Source of the DNA: Chitinophagaceae bacterium UBA4857
GTDB lineage: Bacteria > Bacteroidota > Bacteroidia > Chitinophagales > Chitinophagaceae
Reading direction: 5' to 3'
Assembly: GCA_002399735.1 (NCBI GenBank)
Contig: DHEF01000012.1
Location: 35,415 to 99,414 of the forward strand
Length of the DNA: 64,000 nt
The notes under the pieces are model-generated. The model searched no databases. It saw nothing but the letters and a program-made list of their open reading frames with translations, and was not told the origin of the DNA. A program made the translations under genes and the position numbers. Positions 46,238 to 54,551 of the stretch are shown here, one piece after another. The first letter of the stretch is position 1. Each line of letters begins with the position of its first letter.

Positions 46238-46948
46238 ATGACAACAAAAACCACCATCATAACAGGCGCATCACGTGGTATAGGTAAAGCAACCGCTATG
46301 CAGTTTGCAGCAGCAGGTTATCAGTTAATTATTACTTCCCGTAATGAGCATGCGCTTTACAGGGCAACCGAAGAAATATTAACGCATTACCCCGGTTGTA
46401 CGGTAAAAGCAAAACCGTTTAACCTGGCCGAAAAGCAACAGGCACTGGATTTTGCTACATGGGTACTAGAGCAAACAAAAACACCGGATGTGTTGGTTAA
46501 TAATGCCGGCCTATTTATTCCCGGATCAGTACATGATGAGGCAGATAATAACCTGGAAGAGCAATTGGCCGTAAACCTGTTAAGCGCCTACCATACCACC
46601 CGTGGTTTATTACCGGCTATGATGGCCCACAAAACCGGCCATATTTTTAATATGTGTTCTATTGCCTCGTTAAAAGCTTATGATAATGGCGGCTCGTACA
46701 GTATTAGCAAATTTGCTTTGTATGGATTTAGCCAAAACCTGCGGCAAGAAATGAAACCACATGGCATTAAAGTAACGACTGTGTTGCCGGGGGCGGTTTT
46801 TACCGATAGCTGGCAAGGGTTTGATAACAGCGCCAAACGCATTATGGAAGCCAAAGATATTGCCAGGATGATTGTTGCTGCTGCTGCTTTATCGCCACAA
46901 GCCTGCGTGGAAGAAATTGTTATTCGTCCGCAGTTAGGCGACTTATAA
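46238..46948 (+). CDS. Short-chain dehydrogenase/reductase
   Basis: 236 residues from the ATG at 46238. Classical SDR pattern: NAD(P)-binding TGASRGIG at the N-terminus, NNAG (VLVNNAGLFIPG), catalytic Ser in MCSIAS and the YxxxK pair in YSISKFALYGFSQ. The TSRNEH after the first strand suggests NADPH use. It resembles the YdfG/FabG-like oxidoreductases; substrate unknown. It follows recO by 36 bp but has a candidate -7 box of its own. Confidence 0.88.
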   Translation: MTTKTTIITGASRGIGKATAMQFAAAGYQLIITSRNEHALYRATEEILTHYPGCTVKAKPFNLAEKQQALDFATWVLEQTKTPDVLVNNAGLFIPGSVHDEADNNLEEQLAVNLLSAYHTTRGLLPAMMAHKTGHIFNMCSIASLKAYDNGGSYSISKFALYGFSQNLRQEMKPHGIKVTTVLPGAVFTDSWQGFDNSAKRIMEAKDIARMIVAAAALSPQACVEEIVIRPQLGDL

Positions 46949-47028
46949 AACCTTTGGTAATTATAAATGCCCTTTTATAAACTTTAGCATAACCATGTTA
47001 ACAGCCTTTGTTATTTTAGTAAATACAT

Positions 47029-48759
47029 ATGCGTAAACTGCTAACTATAACTATACTGCTATTTACTTACACGGTAGGCATTGCACAACCTGTTTTTAAA
47101 GTTATAACACCCGCCACACCGGTCCCTATTGGTCAGCCGTTTACCGTACAGTATATTATGGATGCAGCAGGCGCAGCAACCTTTGCGCTGCCCGAAACAC
47201 ATGCTTTTTCATTTGTTAATGGCCCTGACGAATATGTAACAGGTAACAACCTGATTAATCAGGTGTACACATTAGTGGGCCGTATAGAAGGAAAAAACAT
47301 TTTACCCGCAGCCTCCATCGTAATTAAAGGAAAAACATATTATACCACACAAAATAATATTGAAATACTGCCGGTAGAAGGGCTTTCACTCAAACCTGCA
47401 ATACCCGATAGCAATGGACTTTCAGCCTTGTTGCCCGGAGAAGACCCATATAAAAAAATAAAAGACCATATTGAAATAAAGGTGGAAGTAAATACCCGTC
47501 AGTGTTTGGTGGGTCAGCCGGTAGTGGCTACTTACAAAATATATTCTGACCTGAGTTCAGAGTCGCAGATAATTAAAAACCCAGCTTTTTACGGTTTTGC
47601 CGCGGTAGATATTATTAACCTTGATAAACCTGTAACCACCACCGAAACCATTAAGGGCAAAAAAGTATTAGTACATACCGTTAGAAAAGTACAGCTTTAT
47701 CCATCGCAAGCGGGTAAGTATAGTATTGACCCCATGGAAGTGTTACACCGTGTAACATTTTCGCAAAGCGGCGTATTACACCAAACAATAAAAGAAGGTG
47801 TAACACACGACAAGCCCAATAACACAAAAGGAATTGTTTACGAAAGCCGCATGGCATCGGCTCCCATTGTAATAAATGTATTACCACTGCCCGAAACCAA
47901 CCGCCCCGATACCTTTACCATGGCCGTGGGTAAGTTTACATTAAAAGCAACGGTAACTAAAACAACACTTGCAAAAAACGAAACAACACAACTAAATGTT
48001 GAACTAACGGGTAAGGGAAACATTATACAAATAGCACCACCCGTAATTGATTGGCCAGAGTCATTGGAAGTGTTTGAACCAACCATAAAAGATACCATTA
48101 ACAAAGAACAAACGCCACTAAACGGCACCCGCACTTTTATATACAGTTTTTTATCGCCACAAGCCGGCGGCATTACTTTACCGTCAATAGCCTTAACCTA
48201 TTTTGATGCAGATAGTAACCGCTACAAAACACTGCATACCCAGCCAATACAAATTACGGTGGATGATAAAGAGTTTGTAGCAGAAAAACAGGAGTTACAA
48301 CAAGCAGGAACTGTAAAAGCAGCCTCACGCAGCACATGGCTTTTTGCCACCATATTGCTGGTGTTAGTTATTGCCATTGCAGTTATGTTTTTAAGCAATA
48401 AAAAAGAAAAGAAAGTAATTGCAAAACAAAAAGCCACAGCACATTTAAAAACCGTTGATCAGTTTTTAGCACCAGCTACAACAGTGGTGCATGATGAGCA
48501 ACAAGCCAATAGTTTTTATACATTATTGCGTAAAGGCATTTACGATTATTTAGCCCAGTATTTACAACAGCCTGTAAGCAGTACTAACAAACAAAATTTA
48601 CAGGCTTTGTTGTTACAAAAAAACATAAAGCCTGCACAGGTTGATAAACTTTTTGGTATTATACAACAATGCGAAACCGGCGCATTTACCACCGCAGCAT
48701 TACAAAACAATAAAGAACAACTATTACAAGAAACCATTGATGTGTTGAAGGCGTTGTAA
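47029..48759 (+). CDS. batD: BatD-like protein
   Basis: 576 residues. A signal peptide (LLTITILLFTYTVGIAQP) is followed by tandem beta-sandwich domains: VFKVITPATPVPIGQPFTVQYIM, the block NTRQCLVGQPVVATYKIYSDL, and a third KTTLAKNETTQLNVELTGKGN. One transmembrane helix (about 434-452, TWLFATILLVLVIAIAVMFL) precedes a cytosolic tail. BatD normally works with the BatABCE/MoxR proteins; none of them is here, so this copy is an orphan. The role is uncertain; aerotolerance in Bacteroides is the only classical phenotype. Confidence 0.85.
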   Translation: MRKLLTITILLFTYTVGIAQPVFKVITPATPVPIGQPFTVQYIMDAAGAATFALPETHAFSFVNGPDEYVTGNNLINQVYTLVGRIEGKNILPAASIVIKGKTYYTTQNNIEILPVEGLSLKPAIPDSNGLSALLPGEDPYKKIKDHIEIKVEVNTRQCLVGQPVVATYKIYSDLSSESQIIKNPAFYGFAAVDIINLDKPVTTTETIKGKKVLVHTVRKVQLYPSQAGKYSIDPMEVLHRVTFSQSGVLHQTIKEGVTHDKPNNTKGIVYESRMASAPIVINVLPLPETNRPDTFTMAVGKFTLKATVTKTTLAKNETTQLNVELTGKGNIIQIAPPVIDWPESLEVFEPTIKDTINKEQTPLNGTRTFIYSFLSPQAGGITLPSIALTYFDADSNRYKTLHTQPIQITVDDKEFVAEKQELQQAGTVKAASRSTWLFATILLVLVIAIAVMFLSNKKEKKVIAKQKATAHLKTVDQFLAPATTVVHDEQQANSFYTLLRKGIYDYLAQYLQQPVSSTNKQNLQALLLQKNIKPAQVDKLFGIIQQCETGAFTTAALQNNKEQLLQETIDVLKAL

Positions 48760-48783
48760 TAGAGAAGGAATAATTTTTTTGTT

Positions 48784-48870
48784 ACCAGCATCCCTCCCTT
48801 GATTGAACTTTTGTTGCGTCGCACTCTTCAACGTTCTGTAATTCTATTCAGCATTCTGCAAGCAGCGCTT
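48784..48870 (-). repeat. Dispersed intergenic repeat, GCGACGCAA variant
   Basis: Core TTGCGTCGCACTC at 48814-48826, preceded by TCCCTCCCTTGATTGAACTT and followed by AACGTTCTGTAATTCTATTC and AGCATTCTGCAAG. The first part matches the copy at 30100 and, reversed, the copy at 32600. Confidence 0.8.
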
Positions 48871-48940
48871 CTTATAAATAAAATTCTAAAATCAACGTTT
48901 CACTGCTATTAACCATTAACAATGAACTATTAACACCCTC

Positions 48941-49050
48941 GTGTTATACTGCCCGGCCTAGCCCCGATTGCAGCGGCATGGCCAACCATCGGGCGGCCAT
49001 ATAGCGGAAAGCGGGATACTGTAGCTGACCGGTGTTACCACTGTTGATGC
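48941..49050 (+). ncRNA. Structured RNA resembling Flavo-1, copy 3
   Basis: AGCCCCGATTGCAGCGGCAT (48960-48979), then ATGGCC/GGCCAT as a terminal stem (48978-48983 with 48994-48999) and ATAGCGGAAAGCGGGA. It keeps the conserved blocks of the other two copies (CCCGATTG, GAAAGCGGGA, AGCTGACC) with a different terminal stem. It is the copy closest to what I recall of the Flavo-1 consensus. It ends 35 bp before the next gene. Confidence 0.65.
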
Positions 49051-49084
49051 TTCTTAATTTTTTTATTTACATAATTGGGCTGTA

Positions 49085-49525
49085 ATGTCAGCCTTGTGTC
49101 AGTTTTCGGATTATGAAAACGGCTTTTCGGATATCGAAAACATTTGTGGTTTTTGTAATGCACTTTTACTACATCAAACGAAATGTATGTGTCATTACCA
49201 GACTTTATTTCACGACGATAGCATTGGATATGTGGTGCGCTGTACCGAGTGCGAAAAACTGCAAATTGGTTATGGTAATTTGATGGTGACCTATACACAG
49301 GAGGATTTTGATTCGTTCAGATGGTGGCTGAAAAAAATAAAAGAAGAGCAGCACCCATCACAAAACCCAACCTTACGCTGCATAGTAATACCCACGCCAT
49401 GCGATGGTATGAAACTGCTGCTGAGTATGAAAGAGCTAAAAGACTTTTATAACATGTTGGAGCAGGCAGATAGCGAATTACAATCCTTAGAGTTGATGAG
49501 GCTTTTTACAAACGAAAACAAATAA
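49085..49525 (+). CDS. Protein of unknown function with CxxC-type cysteines
   Basis: 146 residues, no signal peptide. Cysteines occur as CGFC (about 20-23), CMCHYQ (about 34-36) and CTECEKLQ (about 52-55), a spacing that could hold zinc. The C-terminal helical half (KELKDFYNMLEQADSELQSLELMRLF) ends with a coiled look. It resembles a small Bacteroidota family (I recall DUF6686) but this is not certain. Its start lies directly behind the structured RNA copy 3, which may act as its leader. A terminator follows. Confidence 0.65.
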   Translation: MSALCQFSDYENGFSDIENICGFCNALLLHQTKCMCHYQTLFHDDSIGYVVRCTECEKLQIGYGNLMVTYTQEDFDSFRWWLKKIKEEQHPSQNPTLRCIVIPTPCDGMKLLLSMKELKDFYNMLEQADSELQSLELMRLFTNENK

Positions 49526-49596
49526 ACTTTTTCAAGCATAAAATGTGGATCATGGTGTGGTCTTAGTCGTAAGACGACACTAAAAACAATCTCCGG

Positions 49597-49620
49597 GGCT
49601 GCTAACAGTAGCCTTTTTTT
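49597..49620 (+). terminator. Terminator after the 146-residue protein gene
   Basis: Stem GGCTGCT (49597-49603) with AGTAGCC (49607-49613, one wobble), loop AAC, then seven T. It lies 71 bp past the stop. Confidence 0.8.
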
Positions 49621-49854
49621 GTGCGTAATTGTCCGATGTTTTGTTAGGCCCTTTTTCTAACAGGGTTTGTCAGCAAAACGTAAATCAGGAAAACACACTG
49701 GGGAAAAACGGAAATATCCGTAAGCCTACAAAGCCATAATAGACTGTAAAACAAAGCAATATAAATGTTGAAAAAAATATTTGCAAAATTCTTTGAATAT
49801 TAACTAAGGAAATATACTTTTACAATCTCTTAAGAAAAAGCAAGTATTTGCTTA

Positions 49855-50085
49855 GTGTTTTTAGTGATTATACTAACGCTGCTGATTAAATCTTGCTCCA
49901 CTAAACCGCCTGACGATTATTATCGGGCTCAAACTCCAAGATATCCATTTGTACGAAATGCCACACCTATTTCAGGCCGGAATAGCGATGGCAGTTTATT
50001 GTTTGTTATTAAACAAACAACACCAATATACCCTAATTCCTGTAAAAAGCTACACGATAAATCTTCATTCCTTCTGTTAAGCTGA
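49855..50085 (+). CDS. Doubtful small lipoprotein-like reading frame
   Basis: 76 residues starting at GTG. The N-terminus FLVIILTLLIKSCST looks like a lipoprotein signal with Cys14, but the remainder has no recognisable fold and the start is non-canonical. It lies in a 610 bp gap before the T9SS protein gene. The rest of that gap holds a terminator and nothing else recognised. Kept only because a lipobox-like N-terminus is unusual by chance. Confidence 0.25.
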   Translation: MFLVIILTLLIKSCSTKPPDDYYRAQTPRYPFVRNATPISGRNSDGSLLFVIKQTTPIYPNSCKKLHDKSSFLLLS

Positions 50086-50135
50086 ATTTAATTTGGCACC
50101 TTTTGCCTATACCTTACTTTATTTAAACAGTTTGT

Positions 50136-51992
50136 ATGAAAACAAATGTACTTTTTTGCATGGCTGTATTATGCAGCGTATTATCAGGATTTAACCTTAC
50201 TGCCCAAACTATTACAAGTGCCGGCAAAAATCAGTTAGTAACCAGCAACAGTGCTACTTTATTAGGCACCATTACGGGAGGTGGTTCTAATCACACATGG
50301 TCTGTTATAGAACGTCCAACAGGATCAGCCGTTCCAACTTTTTCAGTTGCCAACTCATTAAACCCAACCATTAACGGTTTAGAGCATGGTACTTACAAAC
50401 TGCGTTTAACAGGTAATACTGTAACAAACTATAAAGAGGTTTATTTGTACGTAACCGGTAGCCGTGGTACTGCATTGGCTAATATTGATTTTGGCACGGG
50501 TACAACCTCTCAAACATTAACCAGCTACCTGACTTCTATAGGCAGCGCCGGAACAACCGGTTTAAACTATCAGCACAACGGCACACAATGCCCTAACGAT
50601 GGTTTTTACAGTATACTACCGCGAAGTAATGGTACTTGTTACAGCAGTTCGTGGATAGATGTAAGCGACCATACCGGTAACACCAATGGCCGTTATTTAA
50701 TTGTAAATGCTAACAACCAAACTGCCGGTAACTATTACGAGCAAACAATTAACAATGTTTGTGCGGGTAATGCTTACGAGTTTTCGGCCTGGGTGGCAAA
50801 TCTTAACCGTTTAGGCAATACTACTTGTGGCGCAGCAGGTTTTGCATTACCGGTTATTACTTTTACCATTTACAACGCGACTACCAATGCAGTTATTGCT
50901 ACCAAATCAACCGGTAATATTCCGTTGGTTGCAACAACTGATAGCGACCCATGGAAACGTTATGGCCTTACGGTGAAAGTACCAACAGGTGTAACCCAAA
51001 TACGCGTGGTTATGACCAGCAACCGAGGTGGTTGTGGTGTTGACTTTGGTTTAGATGATATTCAATTAACTTCTTACGGTCCGGCTATTTCTATTAACAT
51101 ACCTGGCGGCGCACCGGCTGTTAATGGTAATATTTTTGAGCGTCCTTATACCTCTAGTTTCAATATTGTTGCTACACCACAAGCTGCTTTGTTAGATGAT
51201 GGCAGCAACTATATTTTTGAATCATCGGTTTATCAATGGCAACGTAAAAACAGCACCAATGGTTTGTGGGAAAACGTAGCCGGCAGAACAGCGGTACAAT
51301 ATGCCATTACCGGCTTTAATAAAACAGATACAGGTTGGTACCGTATTGTAATGGCTAACGATGGTAATATTAACAATGCTAACTGTCGTGTACTATCAAA
51401 CGAAGTATTTTTAAAAGGCCCGGATGAAATTCCTTTGCCTATTACATTGGGTACTTTCACTGTAACCAAACAAAATACAACAGCGTTACTAAAATGGACA
51501 ACCCTGAGCGAAAAAGAAAATGCATACTTTGAAGTATACAGAAGCCGCAATGGTGTTGAGTTTGAGCGTGTAGGTACCGTAGCGGGCAGTGGCACTACAG
51601 GCAGCACTAACAACTACCAGTTTACCGATGATATTGAAGGCATCAGCGGCATCATTTACTATCGTTTAAAAGACATTGATTACGATGGTAACGGTACCTT
51701 CAGCAAAATTATCTCTTTACGTGGCGAAAACAATACAGCAACAGGCATTAGTGTTTATCCTAACCCCTTTGTTGCCGATATTAAAGTAACGGTTAACAGC
51801 ACCAGAGAGCATATGGCAACCATCCGTTTAACAAACATTGCAGGACAGGTATTGGTAAGCAAACAAGTAATGGTACAACGTGGTCAAAACATTGTGGTAT
51901 TGCCAGAGCTTAACAAACTACAAAAAGGATTATACGTTGTTGAATTTGTATCAGACGATACAAGAGTAGTAGAGAAGATCCTTAAGAAATAA
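50136..51992 (+). CDS. T9SS cargo protein with type A sorting domain
   Basis: 618 residues. A signal peptide ends near ...SGFNLTAQT. The N-terminal beta domain (about 28-105) precedes a jelly-roll, carbohydrate-binding-like module (about 115-310, DGFYSILPRSNGTCYSSSWIDVSDHTGN, with several Cys), an Ig-like region and a fibronectin-like strand set (about 430-530). The last 80 residues (VYPNPFVADIKVTVN to GLYVVEFVSDDTRVVEKILKK) form the Por secretion type A sorting domain. It is exported through the type IX system and anchored on or released from the surface. Ligand unknown. No T9SS apparatus genes are nearby. Confidence 0.9.
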   Translation: MKTNVLFCMAVLCSVLSGFNLTAQTITSAGKNQLVTSNSATLLGTITGGGSNHTWSVIERPTGSAVPTFSVANSLNPTINGLEHGTYKLRLTGNTVTNYKEVYLYVTGSRGTALANIDFGTGTTSQTLTSYLTSIGSAGTTGLNYQHNGTQCPNDGFYSILPRSNGTCYSSSWIDVSDHTGNTNGRYLIVNANNQTAGNYYEQTINNVCAGNAYEFSAWVANLNRLGNTTCGAAGFALPVITFTIYNATTNAVIATKSTGNIPLVATTDSDPWKRYGLTVKVPTGVTQIRVVMTSNRGGCGVDFGLDDIQLTSYGPAISINIPGGAPAVNGNIFERPYTSSFNIVATPQAALLDDGSNYIFESSVYQWQRKNSTNGLWENVAGRTAVQYAITGFNKTDTGWYRIVMANDGNINNANCRVLSNEVFLKGPDEIPLPITLGTFTVTKQNTTALLKWTTLSEKENAYFEVYRSRNGVEFERVGTVAGSGTTGSTNNYQFTDDIEGISGIIYYRLKDIDYDGNGTFSKIISLRGENNTATGISVYPNPFVADIKVTVNSTREHMATIRLTNIAGQVLVSKQVMVQRGQNIVVLPELNKLQKGLYVVEFVSDDTRVVEKILKK

Positions 51993-52015
51993 AACATCCC
52001 TCTAATAAACCATAG

Positions 52016-52040
52016 GGCCAGCCGAAAGGTTGGCCTTTTT
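52016..52040 (+). terminator. Terminator after the T9SS cargo gene
   Basis: Stem GGCCAGCC (52016-52023) with GGTTGGCC (52028-52035, one wobble), GAAA tetraloop, then six T. A stable GNRA-capped hairpin. Confidence 0.85.
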
Positions 52041-52089
52041 TATGTTACCAACTTCAGTTCCCTGATGCCCCCCGATCTACGCTCCTTTC

Positions 52090-52195
52090 CTTCGTTTCAT
52101 TCGGGAACCTAAGGGGCGTTTGGTTGTGTCACTCACTGCAACTTCCATATCTCTAATCAACAGCAGATTCGCAGCAACAAATAAATGAATTATAA
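52090..52195 (-). repeat. Dispersed intergenic repeat, GACACAAC variant, partial
   Basis: GTTGTGTCACTCAC at 52123-52136 is the alternative core on the minus strand. ACTTCCATATCTCTAATCAACAGCAG follows it, on the side where full copies carry the upstream arm, so the flanks look rearranged. It lies between the T9SS cargo gene and the nitroreductase gene. Confidence 0.65.
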
Positions 52196-52361
52196 ATGCT
52201 TTTATTTAGCAGCACAAAGGCCACAAAGCCTTTACCATAAACAGCCTTTGGCGTTTTGCTCTAAACTTTTCTGCTTTCAGCCTGCAACAATTCACAAAAA
52301 CTTTTTTTCACAACCCAACATTATTATCCGCATCCTGTTATCTTAGTTCAAAATATAAACA

Positions 52362-52946
52362 ATGAGCCAAAAAGTAAGCATTATCAACGACGTAATCAGA
52401 AGCAGAAGATCCGTATTTCCTGATCAGTTAGAGGCCGGAAAACCGGTAGATGATGCCATTATACATGAAATATTGACCAATGCCACCTGGGCACCCAACC
52501 ATGGCAAACAAGAGCCCTGGCAGTTTACCGTATTCAGTGGCGAAGGGTTACAAAAGCTGGCTGATTTTCAGGCAGACTTATATAAACAAGAGTCGGGTCC
52601 TAATTTTAAACAGATTACTTACGATAAGTTATTGGCCAACCCTTTAAAAGCTTCACATGTAATTGCGCTGGGTATGAAAAGATCAACCAATCCCAATATT
52701 CCCGAAGTAGAAGATGTAGCGGCAGTTGCCTGCGCCGTACAAAACATATATTTATCGGTAACGGCTTATGGTTTAGGTGGTTACTGGACAAGTGGGGGTG
52801 TAACCTACAAACCAAACGCAAAGGAGTTTTTTGGGTTGGGCGAAAACGATAAACTACTAGGCTTTTTTTACATAGGCCATGTAGCCTTGCCTACCACCGG
52901 CGGCAGTCGTGCGCCTATTGAACAAAAGACCACCTGGGTGAAATAA
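52362..52946 (+). CDS. Nitroreductase family protein
   Basis: 194 residues. Nitroreductase FMN-binding pattern: VIRSRRSVFPDQ near the N-terminus, ATWAPNHGKQEPWQF (the conserved Pro-Asn-xxx-xPW block that holds FMN), and the second half AVACAVQNIYLSVTAYGLGGYWTSG. It would be a cytosolic FMN flavoprotein that reduces nitro compounds or quinones, or has another NAD(P)H-dependent role. Single gene with a weak terminator after it. Confidence 0.9.
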   Translation: MSQKVSIINDVIRSRRSVFPDQLEAGKPVDDAIIHEILTNATWAPNHGKQEPWQFTVFSGEGLQKLADFQADLYKQESGPNFKQITYDKLLANPLKASHVIALGMKRSTNPNIPEVEDVAAVACAVQNIYLSVTAYGLGGYWTSGGVTYKPNAKEFFGLGENDKLLGFFYIGHVALPTTGGSRAPIEQKTTWVK

Positions 52947-52985
52947 ACTCTTAGGTTGTAGGTTAAAATACGTGTAAATTATAAG

Positions 52986-53017
52986 AAAGGTTGTTGAGTT
53001 TTTCGGCAACCTTTTTT
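52986..53017 (+). terminator. Terminator after the nitroreductase gene
   Basis: Stem AAAGGTTG (52986-52993) with CAACCTTT (53007-53014), 13-base loop, then T-rich sequence. The remaining 390 bp to the next gene hold no supported gene. Confidence 0.7.
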
Positions 53018-53410
53018 AATAAGTTTTAGAAAGAGCAGTTTACCAATAAATGGGATTAATACTTACATATCAGTTACTTAAACCGGGGCAGCAAACGGTT
53101 GTGTTTTATATATTACAAAAGTAATGTTAAAGCAAGCCCAGTGCGGCTTTGGCCTTAAACAATGACCGCAATGAATTGTAATTATACCGGTTGATGGCAA
53201 GTAGGAACACGAATGTTAAAAAAAGCCCAAAGGTTTAATTACGATTGGTTCTTTATACATATGGCATTTTTTTACATAGTGGAACTACAAGGCTATCAAG
53301 TATTTGTTCGCAAGTTTTATATAATCCAAGTCCTAAAGCTTGCAAGTACGGATAGTAACATACTATTTTTACATTGCAATACGTTAAAGGGCTTATAAAC
53401 GTACTTTTTT

Positions 53411-54145
53411 TTGAAAACTATATATCCAATTATTCTATTTGTTGTAATGGCAACTGTATCATCTATTGCATGGTTGCCTGTTGGTAAAAAACCATTATTG
53501 GCTAATAATGCCAATTCAGTTACGGCCATAACAAATACTCCGGAAAATAATTCAAAAGAATTTTATCAGCAACTTAACCTTGACGAAACCGGTTTATCGG
53601 AACAGGCTTTTGAACAGGCTTGCAAAGGGTATAACCAATTGGTAAAAAAAGGTGAGCTGGAGGAGGGTGCTTATTTAGTAGTATGCGACTTTAGCCAGTC
53701 ATCAAACAAAAAACGTTTGTACCTGATAAACATGGAAGATAGTGTGCTGGAAAAAAATACTTACGTAGCACATGGTAAAAATTCGGGTAGCGAGTTTGCC
53801 GAAAAGTTTTCGAACAAACCAGAGTCGTTACAAAGTAGCCTTGGCTTTTTTGTAACACGTAATACTTACAATGGCGCACATGGTTTATCGTTAAGGTTAG
53901 ATGGCGTAGAACGTGGTATAAACGATAAAGCGATGCAACGCAATATTGTAGTGCATGGCGCTGAGTATATAGGGAATAAGTGGTTGCAGTTTAACAAGTT
54001 TATGGGACGCAGTTTTGGTTGCCCGGCTTTACCGGCTAAAGAAAGTGCGGCAATAATAAATACAATAAAAAATGGTTCTTGTCTTTTCATATACCATCCT
54101 ACGGCATCAAATTATCAGAAAAGCTCAAAATTATTAAACGTTTGA
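53411..54145 (+). CDS. Murein L,D-transpeptidase catalytic domain family protein
   Basis: 244 residues with a TTG start at 53411; the hydrophobic N-terminus (YPIILFVVMATVSSIAWLPV) is a signal anchor or signal peptide. The catalytic domain (about 80-240) has NIVVHGAEYIG and MGRSFGCPALP, the His and Cys of the HxxS-x-GC arrangement used by L,D-transpeptidases. It is expected to act on peptidoglycan cross-links in the periplasm. Followed by a strong terminator. Not part of a larger cell-wall cluster. Confidence 0.85.
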   Translation: MKTIYPIILFVVMATVSSIAWLPVGKKPLLANNANSVTAITNTPENNSKEFYQQLNLDETGLSEQAFEQACKGYNQLVKKGELEEGAYLVVCDFSQSSNKKRLYLINMEDSVLEKNTYVAHGKNSGSEFAEKFSNKPESLQSSLGFFVTRNTYNGAHGLSLRLDGVERGINDKAMQRNIVVHGAEYIGNKWLQFNKFMGRSFGCPALPAKESAAIINTIKNGSCLFIYHPTASNYQKSSKLLNV

Positions 54146-54179
54146 TTGGACTCTTATATTAGGATTGGATGAGAAAATT

Positions 54180-54205
54180 CCCTGCCCCTTAAAGGCAGGG
54201 TTTTT
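54180..54205 (+). terminator. Terminator after the L,D-transpeptidase gene
   Basis: Stem CCCTGCC (54180-54186) with GGCAGGG (54194-54200), 7-base loop, then TTTTTC. A second CCCCTCC/GGAGGGG hairpin follows at 54222-54240. Confidence 0.85.
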
Positions 54206-54289
54206 CTTTTAAGCCTCCCCAACCCCTCCGAAGGAGGGGCTTTGGATGCCAACTTATTTTAAGGAGTGTAAATTTGTGTTTGCTTGCGT

Positions 54290-54415
54290 ACGGATTGGTG
54301 CTACGTCGCGAATCTGCAGTTGATTAGTATTACTACAGCAGAAAGGAGCGTCGCCCCGAACCAACATCACAAGCCAGTCTCGGGGTTAAAAACAAGGGAC
54401 GATTAATCAGGGTTA
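54290..54415 (+). repeat. Dispersed intergenic repeat, decayed copy
   Basis: TGCAGTTGATTAGTATTACTACAGCAG near 54320-54346 is the tail of the repeat family, and GGAGCGTCGCCCCGAA and AAGGGACGATTAATCAGGG are separated core and tail pieces. No intact core. It fills the gap upstream of the deoxyhypusine synthase-like gene. Confidence 0.55.
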
Positions 54416-54480
54416 TACAGCCGGTAAAACAATTAAAAAAATCTTAATTAACCAACCTTACATCCCAAGCGGTTATTTAT

Positions 54481-54488
54481 TATTTTTG
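54481..54488 (+). promoter_or_regulatory. -7 promoter element of the deoxyhypusine synthase-like gene
   Basis: TATTTTTG fits TAnnTTTG, 63 bp before the ATG at 54552. It also supports rejecting the in-frame start at 54486, which falls inside this box. Confidence 0.5.
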
Positions 54489-54551
54489 CGCTTTGCCGCA
54501 TTGTCTCACCCTATTGTGATCGGAAGGCGGTTTTACAAAACTGTTTGTAAA

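Noticed and set aside
53213..53398. 61-codon frame before the L,D-transpeptidase gene
   Set aside because: No family, no clear ribosome or promoter signal, and an A+T-rich intergenic setting.
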